The notes under the pieces: generated by a model
Told to the model about the DNA's origin: nothing
Databases searched by the model: none
The model's input: the letters and a program-made list of their open reading frames with translations, nothing else
Shown: piece after piece, positions 58,603 through 64,000 of the stretch
Layout of the letters: every line of letters begins with the position of its first letter
Position numbering within the stretch: position 1 is the first letter of the stretch
From: Phanerochaete sordida
Taxonomy: Eukaryota > Basidiomycota > Agaricomycetes > Polyporales > Phanerochaetaceae
Assembly: GCA_019973155.2 (NCBI GenBank)
Contig: BPQB01000068.1
Location: forward strand, 1-64,000
Length of the DNA: 64,000 bases
Direction of reading: 5' to 3'
Position numbers and translations under genes: made by a program

Positions 58603-59312
58603 TGTGAGAGGTGCTTAGGTGGTCTGTTGAGAGTGAAGAGAGTTAGGAGGGAAAGAGTTGCTGCTGGCCATGTCGACGAGCCCCAGGGGCTATATATCCG
58701 TGGAGAGCATCCCCCTTGTGATAAGAACGCGAAGTCGCCCGTGGGATTGACAGGCCTTGAACGAAAACCGATAGAGTGCTGAGTAACAAAGTCGTCCGGG
58801 GAAGGAGAGCATCGTCTGTCGGCAGGGGGCCTACGCGTCCTCGCCGGCACGCGCGGTGGGTGCGTCGAGGGCGCGTAGGCTGGGGTCGACGGCTGTCGGC
58901 GGGAATCAGGGCGGCAGGCTCGCAGGAATGACGCGGCCGAACGTTCGACGAGGTCCTCGCGTCGTTTGCCAGTGGGACACGACCAGGCACGGCATGCAGA
59001 GGTCGTCAGCAGCGTCGACCACCGGCGACCGGACGAAGGACGCCATGACGCGACCGAGGTTGCATCCCCGGGGCCCGAGGCAGAGAGTCTCCCCGAGCCA
59101 GACGCCAAAGCCGAGGAGGCAGCCCGGGCCGCTCGGGCCAGCCGTATCTGCGCTCAGTTCGCCCGCTGCGCTCTGCACCGCACCTGTCTAACCTCACGGC
59201 GAGGAGGTAGAACATAATACATATCGCTACGTACGCAGACGCGTGTGAGTAACCTGTACACGTATGCCTCTCGGCAAAGGGAACATTGATAGGACTTCTC
59301 ATCTGACCACAG
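58603..59312. other. Divergent intergenic region
   Basis: Contains the reductase copy 2 promoter (TATATA at 58691-58696) and upstream sequence of the next F-box gene. No coding region is supported. Confidence 0.4.
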
Positions 59313-61326
59313 ATGGACAACTGCCAGTGGATTCCACCCAGTCCACTGCCTGCCCCCGCTCTGGAGACTGTCGACGGGGTCAAACCCACACAGAGTAGTC
59401 TTGACAGCCACGCTTGCACCTTCAATCCTAACAGAGATGGCTTAGCCCTGATAAATGCTCGTCTTCCTCCAGAGCTGCTGCTCAAGATCTTCGAGACTCT
59501 TGTCAACTTTCACGACCTTAGGCGGCCGCTTGCGAACAAATCAGAGCTCGCACACCACTACAAATGGGTCGTGATCACACATGTATGCCGCTCGTGGCGC
59601 AGCCTTACTTTGGGTTGTCCTCTGCTGTGGACCCGCGTCGCGTTGGCCTGCTCGCCGGCTGCAGACGCTTTCCTCGAGCGATCCGGGCAGCACAGCGCGC
59701 TGACGCCCTGGGACGACAGAGGAGTATCTGCCGAAAACCTTTTGAAGTATGCTCATCGCTTATTTGCTGCAGGGGAGGTGCGCATGGACGACCACGACGC
59801 GCGCGTCATCGGTTCTGCGTGCTCCGGCAAGAGCCTTGAACTGCCTGTCCTGGAATATCTGCAGCTCAGCAGCGCGCTGGAGCGCAACCGCTTTCCAGCG
59901 CTCTCCACTGCACACATGCCTCGCCTGAAGAGGCTTTCCCTCGAGTGCCCGCGGTCCTCCGACCGACCCTTGTCCATCTCGAACTGTACGGCAGCATGGC
60001 AGCGCCTACGTCCTGCCACTCCGTAGCGCAAATCCTGGACGTACTGCGCACGCTCCCTCTTTTGGAAGATCTCGACCTCTGCAACACCGTTCTCGTAGCC
60101 CCGAGCGACACGTACATCACCTCAGAAGTAGTCCATCTCCTGCGGCTGCGCCGCATCGTGCTGTGGCAGACACGGGGGCACATGCCCTCGACGCGCGCCG
60201 CGCGCCTGCTAGCCCACCTCGCCTACCCAGCGGCCGCAGAGACCGACATCCGGCTCCTGTCCCCCGCAGTCAACTTCGCCGCCCTCGCCGCCCTCGTCTC
60301 GCTCCTCTCCGCGCGCACGCAATCCCTCTGCCCCGCCTCTGCCCCGCCTCCGCCCCGCCCCCCTCGTACACCCGCCTGTCGTGCACACCGAGCAAGGCCA
60401 TCGGCGTCGGGAGCCAGCTCCAGGCCACGCTCACGTGCGACACGGGCGGCGGCGACGCCGCCCTCGGCCCGCTCTCCATCAAGATCCTCCTCGACCAGCA
60501 CGGCTTCGGCGAACCCGCACGAGGCCCCGCCGCGGACGAGGTCCTCTGCCACCTCGCCGCGCCCCCGCTCGCCGCGCGCGTCGCACACCTCACGCTCGAC
60601 ACCACAGGGGCGCCCGCGACCTGCCCGCTTGCCATGCACGCGGACACGTGGACGCAGCTGCACGCCGCGCGCCTGAGCCTCGCGGCGCTCACACTCGTCG
60701 AGGGCGCGGCGCGCGCGCAGACAGAGGCATTCGTCGGCGCTGCGCAAGCAGCGCTGGACGCCGGCCGCGCGTTATTCCCGGCGCTGTGCACCCTCGCTGT
60801 GCGAGGCCTCGCGGAGGGGCTCGGGGGGACGCGTCGTGTGCCGTCGGACGGAGGTGGGCGTGCGTCCGTAGGCAGTCGCTTGCCAGTGGCAGACGAGCAG
60901 GAAGAGGAGGCGGACGATGATCTACCTCGGTGCGCGCTCACAAGTGCGCTGGTATTCCCTTATATGCCTCTGACATCGTGGTATGCTCCGTAGACGTGCA
61001 GCACGTCGCACTGGGTATTCCGAAGGCTGGGAAATTCTGGACGCCGATCCTCGACGAGAGCATCCCGCTACACCTCCACGTGCCGTTCTTCGCGAATTGG
61101 ATCACGTCATATTTCACGCAAGGGAACTTCAGCAGATTTGGAACGAGTACATTAGGTGCGTTGTGTCTAATAGACGAGGGAGAGACAAAGTTTAAGGCAT
61201 GTGTTGGTTTCACCCTCAGGCTGCGAAGCCCAAGAGCTACTCGTCCCGAAGACCGCGAAGAGGTCCATGCCAGGACCACTCCAGGGGAGCCGACCTCCTT
61301 CGGGGACGCACCTTGGTCTTTCTTGA
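59313..61326 (+). pseudogene. F-box/LRR-like gene with two frame breaks
   Basis: The first frame from ATG 59313 has a clear F-box: NARLPPELLLKIFETLVNFH, then WVVITHVCRSWRSLTLGCPL and LWTRVAL. The homologous reading then moves to a second frame near 59948 (LVHLELYGSMAAPTSCHSVA, RTLPLLEDLDLCN) and to a third near 60360 (SQLQATLTCDTGGGDAALG onward). Each change equals one missing base within a run of C (59948-59950 and 60358-60363). Two ordinary introns finish the gene: 60944-60993 (50 nt, CTGAC branch) and 61156-61219, followed by a short last exon ending GTHLGLS at 61326. Alternatives are a 50-nt intron (GTGCCC...GGCAG from 59945) at the first break and an unusual intron at the second. It may be a functional gene with sequencing indels or an early pseudogene. 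Confidence 0.55.
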
Positions 61327-62649
61327 AGCCTGTGACACATCAGTAGAACGGATGAGAAGAGAAAAGTCCGTCGGAGAGGGGCCACCACCCGACGTTGCAC
61401 GCTCCGGCCCAATGAGCTCACGAAGCGAGGCCGGGGAGATCGACGGACGCAAACGCCGCTCCCCAGGCCGAATAGCCGTCATCCCTCTGTCTGCCCGTAC
61501 AGTCGTGCCGGCGCAGGGTACGTGCCAAGTACCCGTTGCCAAACACCGATGTCGCGCTCACAGACGGCTGGCTCTGGCCTCGGGCCAGCCGTAGGCGACC
61601 TGGCCTGAGTGCGCGCCACTGCACCGCCAGTGGGTCCGACGCGAGGCGGGGTCGGCCGCCCGCGTCGGTCCCCCGATGGGCGGAAGCACCGTGCCATCGT
61701 TGCACGCCCTGAACGGACGAGCCCCCGACCGAGGCCCGAGAGGCCATGAACTCCCTCAGACCCAGGTCGGCGGCGGCGGGCAGGGCGCACGAGGGCGCCC
61801 GCCGGGACCCGCCAAAATGCCCCCGAAACGCGAATCCAGCAGGGCATCGACCAATGCTGGCTGCCCCGCTGTTTTGCAGACCCGAGGCGTAGGCGTGCGC
61901 AGCCCAGAGGCCGCCGGGCTTGTTACCGCACTGGCGACTGGCCGTGGTCGACCAGACCGCCGCGGCCCCCGACAAGCGTGGAATCGGCCACGCTCTCGGC
62001 GAGAAGCAGGGGAGTTCCGGCTCGCGACGTCCCTCGTCCGCAGTGACCCCCCACAACTCTGGAACAGCAGGTGCTCCCTGCAGAACGCGTTCAGTGGCGA
62101 GCACTGCAGTGGGCGGGCAGGGGCGTGCTAGCTCACCATGTTCGGCGACGTCGAGGCCATAGCGTTTGTTGAGGAGGCTTGAGGAGGCTTGAGGAGCGGG
62201 GCGAGTCTGGGGCCAGGACCGCGAAGGAGCCGGGCATTTATACACTTCCCTGGGGCCGAATCGGGGCGTCACGCGTTTTGCTGTTTAACGACAACCAACG
62301 GGTTCACGTGCACGATGTTTGTCGTTGTTGTTGTCTGTCTCCTCCGCTCGCGGACTCACCGCGGATAGGTCCAGATGGCCAGCTCTTTGGCCTGCTACGT
62401 TCGGGCGAGACGTTCGGCGTCGATGCGTCCAATACACAGCCACGCCAGATGCTAGCTGGGGAAACCATGCGAGGTCTGAGAATTAGAAAGCCCACGACAG
62501 CTGAAGCCAGAATGGGAAAGAAGACTCCGTCTGCCGGGAGATGCCGTCTGTTCCAGGCGAGGAGGTGGGACGTCTTGCAAGTCTTTCCCCCTCTCTCCAA
62601 CGACTCTCGACACCACCCACGCCTGCGCCCCCCCTCCTCCCGCCCCAGT
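61327..62649. other. Gene-poor GC-rich region
   Basis: 1.3 kb without a supported gene. A 284-codon frame on the minus strand (61418-62272) starts without an ATG and has no motif. The right end is the CT-rich upstream region of the next gene. Confidence 0.4.
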
Positions 62650-63915
62650 ATGCCTCGCGCCGCCACCCAGTCTTCCCCGCCGTCTACCCCTCCAAAGAGC
62701 GGTTCCAAACAGCCCTCCACGCGCATGCCATGGTCCCAGAAGAACCGCATTCTGAGCAACCCAAGCTCACCCGCCCCGCCATCTCCGCAACATGCACAGG
62801 AGAAGACGCACTCTACTCCGCTGTTCCTACCGGACTCTCCCTCTGCCTCTACTAGTGCTAAGCCGCGCAAGGAGAAGGTCAAATACCGCGCGGGCTTCCA
62901 CCCGAAGTTCGTCCCCGGCGCCGACATTGTCTTACGCTCTCGCAGTGGTAACAGCTCTGGTCTACACTTTGCGACGACCAAGATGGACCTGAAGCTCTTC
63001 TGCGAGGCGATCTTGCCAGTCTCGGACGAGAACGCTGCTCCGCTTGCCGCCACTACTACTGTCAGCGGTCTCCCTATAACGCTTGTCGATCTAAGTCCGG
63101 ACGGATTGGAGGGCTTCCTCTGCTATGTATTCGGCAAGCCTACGGAGAAGTACCTAGCGAACATCCTCAACCTCTTTGCCCTCATCAAACTGGTCATTCG
63201 TCTTGGCACTTGGCGACTCCCCGCCGACCCTCTCGCCCCCGCCTTCGAGGAGCATAAGGTGAAGTCCGAGCGCGACATGGCTCAGTGCTGCATATTTGTC
63301 GCACGGGAACGCTGGCAACTCGGCGCCGACACCGCCTTCTACGTGGTATCAGGGCTCGACCAAGTGACGTTCAACAAGCGCGCCAAGAACTGCTACCCCC
63401 TCGCACACGGAGGTATCTTCCGCAACGCTCGCCGCACGCTTTTCTACGGGATCAAGGAGGACATTTTCAACTTCGAGGGCGATTCGGTGACCATCCCTGC
63501 TCTTCTCGGGTACGACTTCATATGGTTGAAACCGTGGACGAAGGATGGACAGGGGAACTTGAAGACGATCTACCTTGGCCCTAGCCATGTGCCCTACCTT
63601 GTCCCGGAATGGTTCCTCGCGTTCTGTCGGGCGTTCGTGGCGATGGTACTGGATCGGCCGTGCTGGGACGCTGCGATATCCGCGAAAGGCATGGCATTCG
63701 CCCACCCATTCGTGACACAAGCTTCCAAGGAGTATTCCGAAGATGACATGGAAATCGTTTGCAAGGATCTTGAGACGTTTGTGCATGTCATCGCGAGTGC
63801 AGTGGAGAAGAAGGTGAAGAGCGTGAGTCCTGAGGCTCTTGTCGGTCATTGTTCACTGCTGACACTACCTCTGCGCATACAGACCAAGGTTGAGTTCCCA
63901 AAACTCCCAAACTAA
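62650..63915 (+). CDS. Unrecognised BTB-like protein
   Basis: Two exons (62650-63822, 63883-63915) give 401 residues. The 60-nt intron (GTGAGT...CATACAG, with CTGAC inside) is a multiple of three without a stop, so the frame also reads through. The N-terminal 75 residues are Ser/Pro/Thr-rich. From about residue 75 the chain is folded: FHPKFVPGADIVLRSRSGNS, FATTKMDLKLFCEAILPVSD and DLSPDGLEGFLCYVFGKPTE recall the BTB fold order (strand, helix, exposed loop), but the match is weak. The rest, with LFALIKLVIRLGTWRLPADP and VARERWQLGADTAFYVVSGL, is helical. ATG 62650 follows a long pyrimidine tract; the frame is open upstream to 62179, which overlaps likely promoter sequence. Confidence 0.62.
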   Translation: MPRAATQSSPPSTPPKSGSKQPSTRMPWSQKNRILSNPSSPAPPSPQHAQEKTHSTPLFLPDSPSASTSAKPRKEKVKYRAGFHPKFVPGADIVLRSRSGNSSGLHFATTKMDLKLFCEAILPVSDENAAPLAATTTVSGLPITLVDLSPDGLEGFLCYVFGKPTEKYLANILNLFALIKLVIRLGTWRLPADPLAPAFEEHKVKSERDMAQCCIFVARERWQLGADTAFYVVSGLDQVTFNKRAKNCYPLAHGGIFRNARRTLFYGIKEDIFNFEGDSVTIPALLGYDFIWLKPWTKDGQGNLKTIYLGPSHVPYLVPEWFLAFCRAFVAMVLDRPCWDAAISAKGMAFAHPFVTQASKEYSEDDMEIVCKDLETFVHVIASAVEKKVKSVSPEALVGHCSLLTLPLRIQTKVEFPKLPN

Positions 63916-64000
63916 GGCTCCACGGCATCATCGGGTCCCACTAGAGTACTATCAGTGAGCCATCCTCCGGGTCGCGTCAATGTCCGTTGCATCTGACTTG

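Noticed and set aside
61418..62272. 284-codon open frame on the minus strand
   Set aside because: It starts without an ATG, has no domain-like pattern or splice partner, and long stop-free frames are expected at this GC content.

Overview
The window is nuclear DNA of a filamentous basidiomycete, most likely an Agaricomycete (a polypore-type wood or litter fungus fits best). The reasons are a GC-rich sequence, genes cut by many short GT-AG introns (mostly 47-65 nt, often with a CTGAC/CTRAY branch site about 15-25 nt before the acceptor), and protein families typical of that class: BTB/POZ and F-box-like proteins, a DUF6533-like membrane protein, duplicated glutathione transferases and aryl-alcohol-type aldo/keto reductases. 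Exon structures below were worked out by hand from splice signals and reading-frame phase. Family names come from recognised motifs, with no database search.

Layout. 0.4-8.3 kb: a BTB/POZ gene sits inside a diverged inverted repeat, followed by two tandem F-box-like genes on the minus strand. 8.7-12.4 kb: an aldo/keto reductase with a predicted C-terminal membrane anchor, and a second BTB/POZ paralogue. 12.9-15.9 kb: a DUF6533-like multi-pass membrane protein and an unrecognised gene that shares a divergent promoter with the next gene. 16.0-19.2 kb: the large subunit of ribonucleotide reductase (11 exons, one of only 4 nt). 20.0-26.5 kb: an aryl-alcohol-dehydrogenase-like reductase, about 2 kb without a convincing gene, an MCT-like MFS transporter and a single-exon F-box-like gene. 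27.2-36.1 kb is a conserved housekeeping block: BUD22-like ribosome-biogenesis factor, vacuolar ATPase subunit B, and a TCP11/SOK1-like protein. 37.0-43.1 kb: an F-box-like gene followed by three tandem glutathione S-transferases, with a decayed copy of the F-box gene's 3' end carried along in the duplication. 44.0-48.5 kb: tubulin-folding cofactor D (20 exons, one intron best read as AT-AC). 49.4-52.4 kb: two paralogous proteins with a C-terminal MYND-like zinc knuckle. 52.4-55.6 kb: gene-poor. 55.6-61.3 kb: an F-box gene, a second aryl-alcohol-type reductase inverted relative to the first, and an F-box/LRR-like gene with two reading-frame breaks. 62.6-63.9 kb: a BTB-like protein of unknown role.

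The genes do not form one pathway. Conserved single-copy genes (RNR1, BUD22, V-ATPase B, TCP11, TBCD) are interspersed with young duplicates: BTB, F-box, GST, AKR and MYND pairs or triplets. BTB and F-box proteins are usually substrate adaptors of Cul3 and SCF ubiquitin ligases, so at least eight candidate adaptors in 64 kb is a notable density. I found no convincing new multigene system. The most unusual signals are splicing features (a likely AT-AC intron, a 4-nt microexon, a start-codon-only exon) and the duplication structures. No tRNA, rRNA, transposon or CRISPR array was recognised.
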